Source: Yersinia similis | Lineage (GTDB): Bacteria; Pseudomonadota; Gammaproteobacteria; Enterobacterales; Enterobacteriaceae | Assembly (NCBI RefSeq): GCF_001053095.1 | Contig: NZ_CGBP01000013.1 | Span: forward strand, 57,186 to 121,185 | Reading direction: 5' to 3' | DNA length: 64,000 nt | Part shown: piece by piece, positions 17,962-27,959 of the stretch | Numbering within the stretch: position 1 is the stretch's first letter | Layout of the letters: every line of letters starts with the position of its first letter | Translations under genes and position numbers: made by a program | The notes under the pieces: generated by a model | Told to the model about the DNA's origin: nothing | Databases searched by the model: none | Seen by the model: the letters and a program-made list of their open reading frames with translations, nothing else

Positions 17962-19734
17962 TTACAGCACAGGCTGCTCTTCTTCATGATACTGATTTTG
18001 CCACATAGCCGCATAGCGGCCATTCTTTAGCAGCAATTCGTCATGGCGGCCACGTTCAACGATTGAACCCGCCTCCAGTACGATAATTTCATCAGCATCA
18101 ATGATGGTCGATAAACGATGTGCAATCACCAGCGTCGTATGGTCACGGCTGACTTCCCGCAGATGAGATTGAATCTCTCGTTCGGTGTGGGTATCAAGGG
18201 CGCTGGTGGCCTCATCGAAGACTAATATGGACGGTTTCTTCAAAATGGTACGAGCAATTGCCACCCTTTGTTTCTCCCCACCCGATAACTTAAGCCCCCG
18301 CTCGCCAACCCGAGTTTCATAACCATCCGGTAAGCTGATGATAAAATCATGGATATGCGCTAATTTCGCCGCCCGTTCGATCTCTTCATCGGTCGAACCT
18401 GTTTTACCGTAACCAATGTTATAACGCAGAGTATCGTTAAACAGCACCGTATCTTGCGGTACAATCCCGATGGCGTCGCGTAAGCTCGACTGCGTCACAC
18501 CACGAATATCCTGATCATCAAGGCAAACGGCCCCCGCCGTGACGTCATAAAACCGGAACAACAAACGAGCAAGCGTTGATTTCCCTGCCCCTGACGCGCC
18601 GACAATCGCCACCGTCTTCCCCGGTGAGATAGTGAACGACACATTCTGCAGAATTGGCCGACGTGGATCATAGCTAAAATTCACCGCATCGAAACGCACT
18701 TCCCCTTTTGTCAGTTGTAATGGCAAGGCATCAGGGCGATCTGTTATCTCTTGTTTTACCATCAAGAGGTCGAGCATATTTTCCATATCAATCAGGGCCT
18801 GCCTAATTTCCGAATAAATAAATCCGAAAAAATTAAGCGGCTGATATAACTGCAAGAGATAGGCATTAACCAACACAAAGTCACCGATCGTCATCTGACC
18901 TTGTACAATTCCCTGCGCGGCCATTGCCATCATGACAATCAGACCGACGGAAATAATTGCAGTTTGACCGAAACTAAGTACGGTGAAACTGATCTGGTTT
19001 TTGATTGCCGCATATTCATATAACTGACGCGACAGATTAAAACGTTCTGCTTCGAAATCTTCATTACCGAAATATTTTACGGTTTCATAATTTAATAAGC
19101 TGTCGATGGATTTAGTATTCGCATCCGCATTCGCTTTGTTTAATTCACGCCTAAACCGAGTACGCCAGCCCACAGCCATTACCGTGAATAAAATATAACA
19201 GCCAACCGTGACAAGGATCGCGAGAGCAAACCAGCCACTTAATAACCGCCACATAATTACCGAGACCAGGGTTATCTCAAATAAAATGGGGAGAATAGAA
19301 AACAGCAGGCGCGACAGTACCGTGGAAACGGCCTGTGTACCACGCTCAATAGATAATGATAGGCCGCCGGTCTGACGCTCTAGATGAAACCGCAGACTCA
19401 AAGCATGCAATTGCCTGAATACACGCAACCCCAATAACCGTGTTGCGTTCTGGCTAACATGCACAAACATCACATTACGCAACTCTTCGAATAGCGAAGC
19501 ACTGACTCGGGCTACGCCATACGCGATGATAAGGCTGATCGGGATTGCCAACATTTTGGCATTTTCACTGCTCAGCGTATCCACCATCGCCTTATACGCC
19601 AGGGGGACCAGTGTCGTACTGACCTTTGCAATCACCATGAAAAATAAAGCGATTATTAAATAATAACGTAGTTTCGGATTATCTTTAGTCCATAAATAAG
19701 GCAGCAAAAATTTGAGAATGCGGGAACGGTCCAT
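17962..19734 (-). CDS. ABC exporter of the Atm1/HMT1 type
   Basis: A 590-residue half-transporter: six membrane helices (about residues 20-310) fused to one nucleotide-binding domain. Walker A GASGAGKST, Q-loop VPQDTVLF, signature LSGGEKQR, Walker B ILVFDEATSALD and H-loop AHRLST are all intact. The overall sequence, with YETVKYFGNEDFE before the NBD, is that of Atm1/ABCB7-like exporters, which move glutathione-based compounds or metals out of the cytosol. It acts as a homodimer. The substrate in this organism is not known. Confidence 0.88.
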   Translation of the reverse strand: MDRSRILKFLLPYLWTKDNPKLRYYLIIALFFMVIAKVSTTLVPLAYKAMVDTLSSENAKMLAIPISLIIAYGVARVSASLFEELRNVMFVHVSQNATRLLGLRVFRQLHALSLRFHLERQTGGLSLSIERGTQAVSTVLSRLLFSILPILFEITLVSVIMWRLLSGWFALAILVTVGCYILFTVMAVGWRTRFRRELNKANADANTKSIDSLLNYETVKYFGNEDFEAERFNLSRQLYEYAAIKNQISFTVLSFGQTAIISVGLIVMMAMAAQGIVQGQMTIGDFVLVNAYLLQLYQPLNFFGFIYSEIRQALIDMENMLDLLMVKQEITDRPDALPLQLTKGEVRFDAVNFSYDPRRPILQNVSFTISPGKTVAIVGASGAGKSTLARLLFRFYDVTAGAVCLDDQDIRGVTQSSLRDAIGIVPQDTVLFNDTLRYNIGYGKTGSTDEEIERAAKLAHIHDFIISLPDGYETRVGERGLKLSGGEKQRVAIARTILKKPSILVFDEATSALDTHTEREIQSHLREVSRDHTTLVIAHRLSTIIDADEIIVLEAGSIVERGRHDELLLKNGRYAAMWQNQYHEEEQPVL

Positions 19735-19941
19735 ATTTATCTGTTTTTCATCTCTGGCAAAGCAACGATATTCATGTCTTATATTCTGGCAGCTATCCGT
19801 GCAATCTCCGAGTAATAATCGCAGCGCACGTTGCAGTAAGCCTTTTTTATATCGCCGAAATCATTAGCGTTTTAGCCAGACAGTAAGTGAATATCGCCCT
19901 CCTGCTCCTTTAAGTGCGCAGGATTTAACCTATAGCATCAA

Positions 19942-20145
19942 TCACATCAACATGACTGTGATAAAGGACAACACAATCAGAGCCAGTGGGACAGCGAAAG
20001 TAATTATTAACCACCGTTTACGAAGGATAGCAGCCACGATTAAACCTACGCACATCGCAGCAACAACGGGCCAATATATCATTGATAAAATGATGATATA
20101 AACAATCCATGATCCTAACTCTGTGGGATTAAACGAAAAATCCAT
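19942..20145 (-). CDS. Small two-helix membrane protein
   Basis: A 67-residue protein with two hydrophobic helices: IVYIIILSMIYWPVVAAMCV and WLIITFAVPLALIVLSFITV. Between them lies AAILRKRW. The start follows TGAGGCTAAT. No family recognised. It stands alone between the ABC exporter and the iol cluster. A lone bacteriocin-immunity or stress peptide role is possible but unsupported. Confidence 0.6.
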   Translation of the reverse strand: MDFSFNPTELGSWIVYIIILSMIYWPVVAAMCVGLIVAAILRKRWLIITFAVPLALIVLSFITVMLM

Positions 20146-20303
20146 ATTAGCCTCAGTAATTCCATTATATTAAAAACCAAATGTTACAGTATAAATTTAT
20201 TATCTCAAACGAATAAAAATAAAGAGATTTGGTTATTCACAATAAAATTTTAATCCTTTTCTTGTTGACTATTTAATAAACCATCATTTACATAATAAAT
20301 AAT

Positions 20304-21119
20304 TTATGTGATAGGATAATTATGATTTATCCAAACATGATCGCTTTCCCAGCTAAATATCCATTTACGTACCGGACCGGCCATTACATTCAGATAATAG
20401 CTGTCATAGCCTGCCATCGTCGCTACTGGGTGATAACCTCTTGGCACCATGACCACCTCACGATTGTAAACCGCCATACATTCATCAAGTGAGCGATCAT
20501 CAGTATAAACACGCTGCATACAGAAGCCCTGCTCTGGATTAAGGCGGTGATAATAGGTCTCTTCCAGATAAGTTTCGTGTGGTGGGTTGTCAGTGTCATG
20601 TTTGTGGCTCGGGGACGAACTGCTCGCCCCTTCGTTGGTATAAACCTCCACCACCAGCAGGCTATCGGCGGGGTGATCTTCTGGCAAAATGTTGTGTACA
20701 TAACGCTGGTTATGGCCCTTACCACGCGCTTCTGCGCCGATATCCTCTGGTGAAATCAGCCGGGTTGGGTAAGTGCCTTTACCGGGGGCGGAACAGACTG
20801 CCAGTTCAAGCGGGGTGATGGCCTGCACCTGTACCGCTTCGCCGGGTGTGACATACACCGCCCAAGGTTTACGGCGCTCAAACGGGCTCATGCGATCACC
20901 TATATCAGGGAATTGTGCGCTGGGCGTACTGATACTGGCGCGCCCAGCGATCAAAACCAGGCAACGCTCATCGGGAACCGCGGGGAGCGTTAGTTGCTGC
21001 CCTTCATTCAGTTCATAGACCTCAAACCCCACATACCCCCAGCCCGCCTGCGCTGGAGTGATTCGCTGCGTCAGACCCCGCTCATCCGGTGCCTGCCTGC
21101 GTGATAATAAACGTGACAT
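20304..21119 (-). CDS. iolB: 5-deoxy-glucuronate isomerase
   Basis: A 271-residue bicupin enzyme converting 5-deoxy-D-glucuronate to 2-deoxy-5-keto-D-gluconate, the fourth step of inositol catabolism. The metal-binding cupin motif SSSPSHKHDTDNPPHETYLE and the second half PRGYHPVATMAGYDSYYLNV are intact. It is the last gene of the minus-strand iol cluster, nine bases after iolE, so it is cotranscribed. Confidence 0.95.
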   Translation of the reverse strand: MSRLLSRRQAPDERGLTQRITPAQAGWGYVGFEVYELNEGQQLTLPAVPDERCLVLIAGRASISTPSAQFPDIGDRMSPFERRKPWAVYVTPGEAVQVQAITPLELAVCSAPGKGTYPTRLISPEDIGAEARGKGHNQRYVHNILPEDHPADSLLVVEVYTNEGASSSSPSHKHDTDNPPHETYLEETYYHRLNPEQGFCMQRVYTDDRSLDECMAVYNREVVMVPRGYHPVATMAGYDSYYLNVMAGPVRKWIFSWESDHVWINHNYPIT

Positions 21120-21128
21120 ATTACCCCC

Positions 21129-22127
21129 TTAAATCAGCCCCGCGTTATGTGCCAGACGGCTTAAATTGTGGTAGCCCATGCGCGCATAGGTCATTGGGTG
21201 GGCGACGTTGGGATCTTGCTCTGCCTCTACCACCAGCCAGCCCTGATAACCGTGTTGTTTGAGTAACGCCATGATGGGCGGATAGTCCACACTGCCGTCA
21301 CCCGGAACGGTAAATACACCACTCAACACCGCGTCCAGAAAACTGGTTTTACGGTTTTTGACATCGGCCAGCACCGACGTGCGCACATCTTTGCAATGGA
21401 CATGGTTGATCCGCGCAATCCAGCGTTGTGCCACCGCCAGCGGATCAGCCCCCGCAAAGGTGAGGTGGCCTGTGTCGAGTAGCAGCCCGACCTCTTCGCC
21501 GGTATGAATCATCAGATTATCGATGTCTTGCGCGCTTTCGATCACCGTGCCCATATGGTGATGGTAAGCAATCTGCACCCCCTGTGCCTGCGTGTAACGG
21601 GCAAAGGCGGTGAGCTTTGCGCCATACTCCACCCAACGCGCTGGCGGGAAACGTGGGCGCAGATGTACCGGCGTTTGCTGTTCACCATGAATACAACCGG
21701 ACACTTCAGCAAATACCATCACCTTAGCCCCCAATTCACGCAGCAGTGCCAGATGTGACCGAACTGCCACGATCTCCTCTTCAACCGAGCGTTCCAACAG
21801 CCGCCCGGAATACCAACCGGAGACCAATTTCAGTTGATGACGCTCTAGAATTGGCCCTAAAACCCCCGCCTCGCGTGAAAATTTATTACCCAGTTCAAAA
21901 CCCGCAAAGCCCGCCTTTTTACCTTCGCTCAGGCATATTTCAAGCGATGTTTCCGCCCCCAGAGAAGGCAGATCGTCGTTAGTCCATGTCAGCGGATTAA
22001 TGCCTAAATGCACCGCCGCGGTATGCCGATCAGCTTCTGCTTTTCTAAAAATATCTGCTTTTCGAACAACCTCTGTTTTCTGATCAACCGCCGTTCTTGG
22101 TTCAACTGCCCTTCTTTGATCTACCAT
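21129..22127 (-). CDS. iolE: myo-inosose-2 dehydratase with N-terminal repeat extension
   Basis: A 332-residue TIM-barrel dehydratase that removes water from 2-keto-myo-inositol. The family sequence begins at VHLGINPLTWTNDDLPSLGA near residue 37 and includes GLLLDTGHLTFAGADP and the metal-site segments. The first about 36 residues are six degenerate hexapeptides (VDQRRA, VEPRTA, VDQKTE, VVRKAD, IFRKAE, ADRHTA) encoded by an 18-bp minisatellite. The ATG at 22127 follows AGGAGAAA, so the extension is probably translated; a GTG at the family start lacks a good site. Confidence 0.92.
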   Translation of the reverse strand: MVDQRRAVEPRTAVDQKTEVVRKADIFRKAEADRHTAAVHLGINPLTWTNDDLPSLGAETSLEICLSEGKKAGFAGFELGNKFSREAGVLGPILERHQLKLVSGWYSGRLLERSVEEEIVAVRSHLALLRELGAKVMVFAEVSGCIHGEQQTPVHLRPRFPPARWVEYGAKLTAFARYTQAQGVQIAYHHHMGTVIESAQDIDNLMIHTGEEVGLLLDTGHLTFAGADPLAVAQRWIARINHVHCKDVRTSVLADVKNRKTSFLDAVLSGVFTVPGDGSVDYPPIMALLKQHGYQGWLVVEAEQDPNVAHPMTYARMGYHNLSRLAHNAGLI

Positions 22128-22147
22128 CGCTGTATTTCTCCTGAAGA

Positions 22148-24118
22148 TTATCTCTGTCCGCGCTCACGCCACAGCGTAATGAGCTGTAGATAGTTGTCCC
22201 GAATACGTGTAACAAGCTGCGTATCGTCAATATCGCGTTTTAGCCAAACGTAGGAAGCGTCACCAAACAGCGTGCGCCCTACGGCAAAACCTTTAACTAT
22301 CGGGTAGCCCGCCGCTGCGTAAAAGCCTGCGCGCAGTGCCTCAAGTGATGCATCGAGCCCAAGGATCACTACGCCGCGGCAGTGCGGATCGCGCCGTTCA
22401 ATCAGTTTGTCCAGCGCCGCCCAACCCTCTGAGGCAAGTGGCGGCAGTTTCCACCAATCGGGGTAGATCCCGAGGTTGTAGAAGCGTGAAATTGCACGTA
22501 GGTAGAGTTCATCACTGCGTGGCATGTCGGCGGGTAATATCACTTCCAGCAGCAGTTCGTGACCAGACTGGCAACACGCACGGTACACCTCAATAATTTT
22601 CTGTTCCTGCTCCAGGCGTAGGCTGTAAGCATCTTCTGGATGGAAGAACACCAGACATTTGACGATATGCTCTTGCGGCCAACCAATAAGTTGCGAGCCA
22701 ATATTGCCGTGCTCCATAGCCAGTGGCCTTGAGCCAGGCAATTCAATGGGCCGCCCAATCCACCAGCCTTCTCCCGTAATGGCATTAAGGGCGTCCTGAC
22801 CAAAAGTGCCATCACATAGCAGCCCCGCTTTCCCTTGCAGTCCGGCAGTGTGCACCGCCTCACGGCTGGCCTGTAAAATCAGTGTTTTGAGTGTCGAGAT
22901 ACGCCACAGTTCAGCGCCGCATTGCAGTGCCATCTCTTCGAGTTGGCTACGGTGATCAAAGGCCATCACGCACAACTCGGGCCACTGGCGGCGGCGCGTC
23001 GTAACGCGGTGTAAATGGTTAAGATACACATCAAGATCTGGCCGCACCACTGCATCAGCACGCGCCAGATAATTATCCAGCTCGATTTTACTCGGCATCG
23101 CGGGCGCACAGCCGTGGCGCGAGACCACCAGTGCGCCACAAGCATTGGCGTAGCGGCATGCCTGCTGCCAACCTTCATCATTGAGATAACCGCGCAGGAG
23201 ACCTGACATAAATGCGTCCCCTGCACCCAACACGTTCAGCACTTTTACCCGCACACCGCTAACAGTCAGCCCCTCATCAAGGGCCTGCGGGATGGCCTTG
23301 GTGTACACCGAACAACCCAGCGCCCCGCGCTTGCACACCAGCGTAGCGTCACTGACTTCACGCACACCTCTTAGCGCATCCAGCGTATCGGTGCTACCAC
23401 CCGCAACATGAAACTCCTCTTCGGTACCTACAATCACATCAAACAAATTTAATACTGCGTGCAGTTCAGCAGTGACCTGATGGGATTCAATAAAGCGCGT
23501 TTCACCGTCACCAAGCGACGTCAGCCCCCACAGTACCGGGCGGTAGTCAATATCCAACACGGTACGCACACCATTGCGGCGTGCATAGCGCAGCGCTGTC
23601 AGTACCGCTTCACGAGTGTTTGGATGAGAAAGATGGGTGCCCGTGATGGCAAGGCAGCGGGCAGAGGCGATGTATTGCTCGCTAAAATCCTGCGTCGTAA
23701 TCGCCATATCAGCACAGTTGTCACGGTAGAAAATCAGCGGAAAGGTGTCTCGATCTTTAATACTGAGGAGTACCAGTGCCGTGAGCCGCTCTTTATCTGT
23801 GGTCAGATGGCTGGTATCACAACCCACCTGATGAAGCTCTTCGCGCAGAAAGCGCCCCATATGCTCGTCACCCACGCGCGCCAACATTGACGAACGAAGC
23901 CCCTGCCGGGCGGTACCATAAGCCACGTTGCCGGATGAACCGCCGAGGTATTTGGCAAAGCTGGAAACATCCTCCAGCCGTGCGCCAATCTGCTGACCGT
24001 AGAGATCTACCGCAATACGACCCATACATATGACATCAAATTTCTTTCCTGTATTACATTTACTTTCCGTATTACATTTACTTTCCGCGCTAACGCTAAA
24101 TTGCTTTTCCACACTCAT
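22148..24118 (-). CDS. iolC: Bifunctional 5-dehydro-2-deoxygluconokinase / DUF2090 aldolase-like protein
   Basis: A 656-residue fusion. Residues about 28-345 are a PfkB/ribokinase domain with GAGDAFMSGLLRGYL near residue 300, containing the catalytic Asp and anion hole. Residues about 350-650 are a DUF2090 domain, proposed to cleave 2-deoxy-5-keto-gluconate 6-phosphate in place of IolJ; no separate iolJ is present here. The N-terminus carries two in-frame copies of ESKCNT from an 18-bp duplication (24051-24086). The start follows GAGGGGGGT. Twenty bases separate it from iolE. Confidence 0.92.
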   Translation of the reverse strand: MSVEKQFSVSAESKCNTESKCNTGKKFDVICMGRIAVDLYGQQIGARLEDVSSFAKYLGGSSGNVAYGTARQGLRSSMLARVGDEHMGRFLREELHQVGCDTSHLTTDKERLTALVLLSIKDRDTFPLIFYRDNCADMAITTQDFSEQYIASARCLAITGTHLSHPNTREAVLTALRYARRNGVRTVLDIDYRPVLWGLTSLGDGETRFIESHQVTAELHAVLNLFDVIVGTEEEFHVAGGSTDTLDALRGVREVSDATLVCKRGALGCSVYTKAIPQALDEGLTVSGVRVKVLNVLGAGDAFMSGLLRGYLNDEGWQQACRYANACGALVVSRHGCAPAMPSKIELDNYLARADAVVRPDLDVYLNHLHRVTTRRRQWPELCVMAFDHRSQLEEMALQCGAELWRISTLKTLILQASREAVHTAGLQGKAGLLCDGTFGQDALNAITGEGWWIGRPIELPGSRPLAMEHGNIGSQLIGWPQEHIVKCLVFFHPEDAYSLRLEQEQKIIEVYRACCQSGHELLLEVILPADMPRSDELYLRAISRFYNLGIYPDWWKLPPLASEGWAALDKLIERRDPHCRGVVILGLDASLEALRAGFYAAAGYPIVKGFAVGRTLFGDASYVWLKRDIDDTQLVTRIRDNYLQLITLWRERGQR

Positions 24119-24166
24119 ACCCCCCCTCAGACCATGTCATACCCAATCCGCAGACATACCCAGTCC

Positions 24167-25303
24167 TCAGACTATGTCGGTCACGTTCACCCAGCGGCTA
24201 TCCTGATGAGACAGATCAATTGCATCGAGAATGCGTGAGACTTTCCAGCCCTCGGCGAAATCGGGCCACAATGGCGCATCCATCGCGATGCCGTCGATCA
24301 AGTCACGCACTTCCACGGTTTTTTGATCGTTAAAACCAATACCGTGGCCTGCGGCCATACAGAATGCGGCATACTCCGGGTGCGCCGGGCCGACGAGCAG
24401 GGTACGGAAGCCTTGTCGGTTGACCGGGTCGTTGTGCAGGTAGAGTTTGAGTTCCGCCATACGTTCTTGGGTAAAACTGATAGCCCCTTGAGTGCCGATG
24501 ATCATGTAAGAGAGGCCCATTTTGCGCCCGCAAGCCACCCGCGAGGCTTCAATCACTCCCTGAGCGCCATTCGCAAAACGCACCATGGCATGGGCCTGAT
24601 CTTCGTTTTCAACCGCCACCCTAACGCTGGAGCCAACACTCGTTGGGCGTGTAGCGACGACAGTTTTCAGATCACCGCATACTTGAGTTATTTCCCCCAC
24701 CAGGTACTGCGCCATGCTGACGATGTGAGCCGCCAGATCGCCAAGTGCTCCCAGCCCTGCAGTTGCTTTTAAACAGTGCCAATGAATAGGGGTATTTGGA
24801 TCGGCCATATAGTCTTCGTTATGGGTGCCATAAAAGTGGATCACCTCACCGATTTCACCACGTTCAATGATCTCTTTAGCCAGCTTCGCACTGGGGTTTT
24901 TTATGTAATTGAACCCCACCAACGTTTTCACACCAGCACGTGTTGCAGCCGCCATCATCTCGCTGGCATCACGGGCATTCAGTGCCAGCGGTTTCTCCGC
25001 ATAGACATGTTTGCCGTGGTGGATTGCCGCCAACGCCATCTCTTTATGTAGATAATTGGGTGAGCAAATATCAACTACATCAATGGCCGGATCCGCGACC
25101 AGTTCCCGCCAGTCGCTAGTAAACCGGTTGAAACCGAAAGCCTGCGCACGCTGTGCCGCCAGTGCTGGTGAGATTTCGGCCACCATTTCGCGCACCAGTT
25201 TGCCGCGCAATTCAAACACCGTCGGTGCCTGCGCGTAGGCAATGGCATGCGCCTTACCGATATACCCGGTACCAATCAATCCAATACGCACTTCTTTCAT
25301 CAT
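24167..25303 (-). CDS. Gfo/Idh/MocA-family oxidoreductase (second inositol dehydrogenase)
   Basis: A 378-residue NAD(P)-dependent dehydrogenase. The Rossmann motif IGLIGTGYIGKAHA is at the N-terminus, EKPLALNARD holds the catalytic lysine, and the C-terminal sheet domain contains GALGDLAAHIVSMAQYLVGE. It is distinct from the iolG product in this cluster. In similar loci such enzymes act on scyllo- or D-chiro-inositol, so it may widen the substrate range; this is inference from context. Confidence 0.88.
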   Translation of the reverse strand: MMKEVRIGLIGTGYIGKAHAIAYAQAPTVFELRGKLVREMVAEISPALAAQRAQAFGFNRFTSDWRELVADPAIDVVDICSPNYLHKEMALAAIHHGKHVYAEKPLALNARDASEMMAAATRAGVKTLVGFNYIKNPSAKLAKEIIERGEIGEVIHFYGTHNEDYMADPNTPIHWHCLKATAGLGALGDLAAHIVSMAQYLVGEITQVCGDLKTVVATRPTSVGSSVRVAVENEDQAHAMVRFANGAQGVIEASRVACGRKMGLSYMIIGTQGAISFTQERMAELKLYLHNDPVNRQGFRTLLVGPAHPEYAAFCMAAGHGIGFNDQKTVEVRDLIDGIAMDAPLWPDFAEGWKVSRILDAIDLSHQDSRWVNVTDIV

Positions 25304-25323
25304 TCACTCCTGACATGAACGTA

Positions 25324-26364
25324 TTACAGCGCGCCGCGACGGTTCTTGGCGTAGGTATCAAAGGCCACCGCCAAGACGATGATCAGACCAGTGATAATTT
25401 GCTGGTAGTAAGCCGAAACATTCATCAGCACCAGACCGTTAATCAGTATCCCCATAATGATGGAGCCAATAATGGTGCCGCCAATGCGCCCGTAGCCGCC
25501 CATCAGTGAGGTGCCGCCAATCACCACTGAGGCAATCACCCTCAATTCAAACGAGATCCCGGCTACCGCTTCAGCACTGCCTAACCGGGCGCTTAGGATG
25601 AAACCCGCCAACCCGGCAAGGCAGCCGATCACTACGTAGACGCTGACCAGCACACGTTTCACGTTGACGCCCGCCAGACGTGCCGCTTCCGGGTTGCCGC
25701 CAATTGCATAGACGAAACGCCCCCAACGGGTTTTGTGCAGCGCCAGATAACCGGCTATGGCGACAATGGCAAAAATCCAGATGGGTATTGAAATACCGAG
25801 CAAGTCCCCGCGCCCCCACCAGCGGTAGCCTGCATCAAACCCGGCGATAGGTGCACCGTCGTTAATCACCAACGTCAGGCCGCGCCAGATGGTCATCCCA
25901 CCAAGAGTGACAATAAAGGGCGGCAGACGCAGACGCGTGACACCCAACCCCTGCAAGAAACCAATAAGGGTGCCCATCGCCAGGCAAATACTGAGGCCAA
26001 TTAACCAACTCATGCCCCCCCAAGCGTTGGGGTCAATGGTGGTAAAGTTATCGCCTTTAATCACATAAGCGGCTGTCATGGCAGACACCGCAAGAATCGA
26101 GCCAACGGAAAGATCAATGCCTGCTGTCAGGATGACGAAGGTCATGCCTACCGCCATGATGCCGTAGATGGACACCTCAGTGAGGATGTTGAAAATATTA
26201 CGTTCTGAGAGAAAATTACTGTTCTGTAACTGGAAGAAAATCAGTAGTAAGAACATAAAAATCAGTACACCGAAGCGTTCAAAAAAAGCGACCGGGTCAA
26301 AACGCATCGCGCTTTTCACCGATGCCTGGGGCTTGGAAAGCGGCTGTAGCATGAGGTGCTCCAT
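25324..26364 (-). CDS. Inositol ABC transporter permease
   Basis: A 346-residue BPD_transp_2-family permease (RbsC/XylH type) with about nine or ten helices. The EAA-like loop region AIGGNPEAARLAGVNVKRV is characteristic. Its ATG overlaps the stop of the ATPase gene in a TAATG junction, giving translational coupling. With the ATPase and binding protein it forms a carbohydrate ABC importer; location among the iol genes makes inositol the likely substrate. Confidence 0.92.
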   Translation of the reverse strand: MEHLMLQPLSKPQASVKSAMRFDPVAFFERFGVLIFMFLLLIFFQLQNSNFLSERNIFNILTEVSIYGIMAVGMTFVILTAGIDLSVGSILAVSAMTAAYVIKGDNFTTIDPNAWGGMSWLIGLSICLAMGTLIGFLQGLGVTRLRLPPFIVTLGGMTIWRGLTLVINDGAPIAGFDAGYRWWGRGDLLGISIPIWIFAIVAIAGYLALHKTRWGRFVYAIGGNPEAARLAGVNVKRVLVSVYVVIGCLAGLAGFILSARLGSAEAVAGISFELRVIASVVIGGTSLMGGYGRIGGTIIGSIIMGILINGLVLMNVSAYYQQIITGLIIVLAVAFDTYAKNRRGAL

Positions 26365-27911
26365 TATGCGGCATTTAACGCATTATGATTGATGGCCATC
26401 ATGGTCATCAGCCGTTCTTCGCTGGCATCATCACCGTGAATTTCTCCAGTGACTCGCCCTTCGCTTAGCGTGATGATCCGATCAGAAACCGCGAGAACTT
26501 CCGGTAAATCTGAGGAGATGACGATCACCGCCACACCCTGTTTAGCCATATCAAACAACACCTGATGCACTTCCGATTTCGTGCCCACATCAATGCCCCG
26601 TGTCGGTTCATCGACGATCAGGATCCGTGGATTGAGCGCCATGCAGCGGGCCAAAATCACCTTCTGCTGGTTACCACCAGAGAGCTTACGCACCACCTGT
26701 TCGCTGTTCACCATCTTGATTTGCAATGCTAACCGGTAGGTCTCAATCAGTTGATCTTCTTTGCGGGTATTGACGAAAAAACGCCACTGCAACAGCCCCG
26801 CAAGGCTCGATAGTGTCAGGTTGTCACGAATAGAAAGCCCTTGTACTGCGCCCTCTTTTTTACGGTCTTCCGGCACCAGTGCGATCCCCTGTTCCAGCGC
26901 GAACAGGGGATCCCGTGGCTGATAGGGCACCCCGTCTATCTCAAAACTGCCGGAGGTGAAAGCCCCCGCCCCAAACAGACAGCGCGCCACTTCGGTACGC
27001 CCTGCGCCTACCAACCCGGCGATACCCAGTACTTCCCCAGCGTGGACGTGAAAGCTGATGTCTTTTAGCGTCACACCATGTGGGTCAAGCGGAGGTTTTT
27101 CACGACACAGCCCTTGCACAGATAGCCGAATGGGCTGGTCTTGGTGATGGGTCTCACTGGCGGGACGGCGGTTAAACACGACGTCGCGCCCCACCATCAG
27201 GCGGATAATTTTCTCAACGTTGGTGCCTGCAACCTCATCAGAACCGGTGTAACGCCCATCCTGAAACACGGTGAAACGGTCACAGAGTTGGAATACTTCG
27301 TGCAGGCGGTGGGTGACATAGATGATGCTCACACCACGGCCTTTCAGTTCCCGGACCACGCGATGCAAGCTTTCGACTTCGCCGTCGCTGAGTGCTGCCG
27401 AAGGCTCATCCATGACAATAAGCTTTGCGTTCAAGGTCAGCGCCCGGGCTATCTCTACCATCTGCTGTTGCGCGATACTCAAGCGCGCTACCGCCGTGGT
27501 AGGTGACACCTTGAGTTGCAGGTAATCGAGGATCGTTTGGGCTTCCTGATTAACGGCCTTTTCGTCCACAAATACCTGACGACGACGCGGTTCACGGCCA
27601 AGAAACATGTTTTCTGCCACCGTCATGTTGGGCAGTAGATTAACTTCTTGATAGATGGTGATAATGCCTTTGTTCTGGCGCTCCACTGGTGAGTCATCCA
27701 GAGCAAGCGTTTCACCGTTAAACCAGATTTCGCCGTGAGTCTGGGGCTGAGCACCCGAGAGTGCTTTCAGCAGCGTCGATTTACCTGCGCCGTTCTCACC
27801 CAAGAGTGCATGAATTTCGCCCTGCTCTACGGTGAGCTGTACGTTACTGAGCGCCCAGACGCCAGAAAAACTTTTCGCCATATCGGTGATTTTCAATAAA
27901 GGTTGCGACAT
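26364..27911 (-). CDS. Inositol ABC transporter ATPase
   Basis: A 515-residue protein with two fused nucleotide-binding domains, as in RbsA/MglA. The first has Walker A GENGAGKST, Walker B LIVMDEPSAALS; the second has a degenerate P-loop GLVGAGRTEVARCL, signature LSGGNQQKVILARC and Walker B ILIVDEPTRGIDVG. The asymmetry is normal for this family. It couples to the adjacent permease by overlapping stop and start codons. Confidence 0.94.
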   Translation of the reverse strand: MSQPLLKITDMAKSFSGVWALSNVQLTVEQGEIHALLGENGAGKSTLLKALSGAQPQTHGEIWFNGETLALDDSPVERQNKGIITIYQEVNLLPNMTVAENMFLGREPRRRQVFVDEKAVNQEAQTILDYLQLKVSPTTAVARLSIAQQQMVEIARALTLNAKLIVMDEPSAALSDGEVESLHRVVRELKGRGVSIIYVTHRLHEVFQLCDRFTVFQDGRYTGSDEVAGTNVEKIIRLMVGRDVVFNRRPASETHHQDQPIRLSVQGLCREKPPLDPHGVTLKDISFHVHAGEVLGIAGLVGAGRTEVARCLFGAGAFTSGSFEIDGVPYQPRDPLFALEQGIALVPEDRKKEGAVQGLSIRDNLTLSSLAGLLQWRFFVNTRKEDQLIETYRLALQIKMVNSEQVVRKLSGGNQQKVILARCMALNPRILIVDEPTRGIDVGTKSEVHQVLFDMAKQGVAVIVISSDLPEVLAVSDRIITLSEGRVTGEIHGDDASEERLMTMMAINHNALNAA

Positions 27912-27959
27912 CGGTGTTCTCCTTCTGACGCCGCCCCCGGTGCGACGGCACTTACAGGG

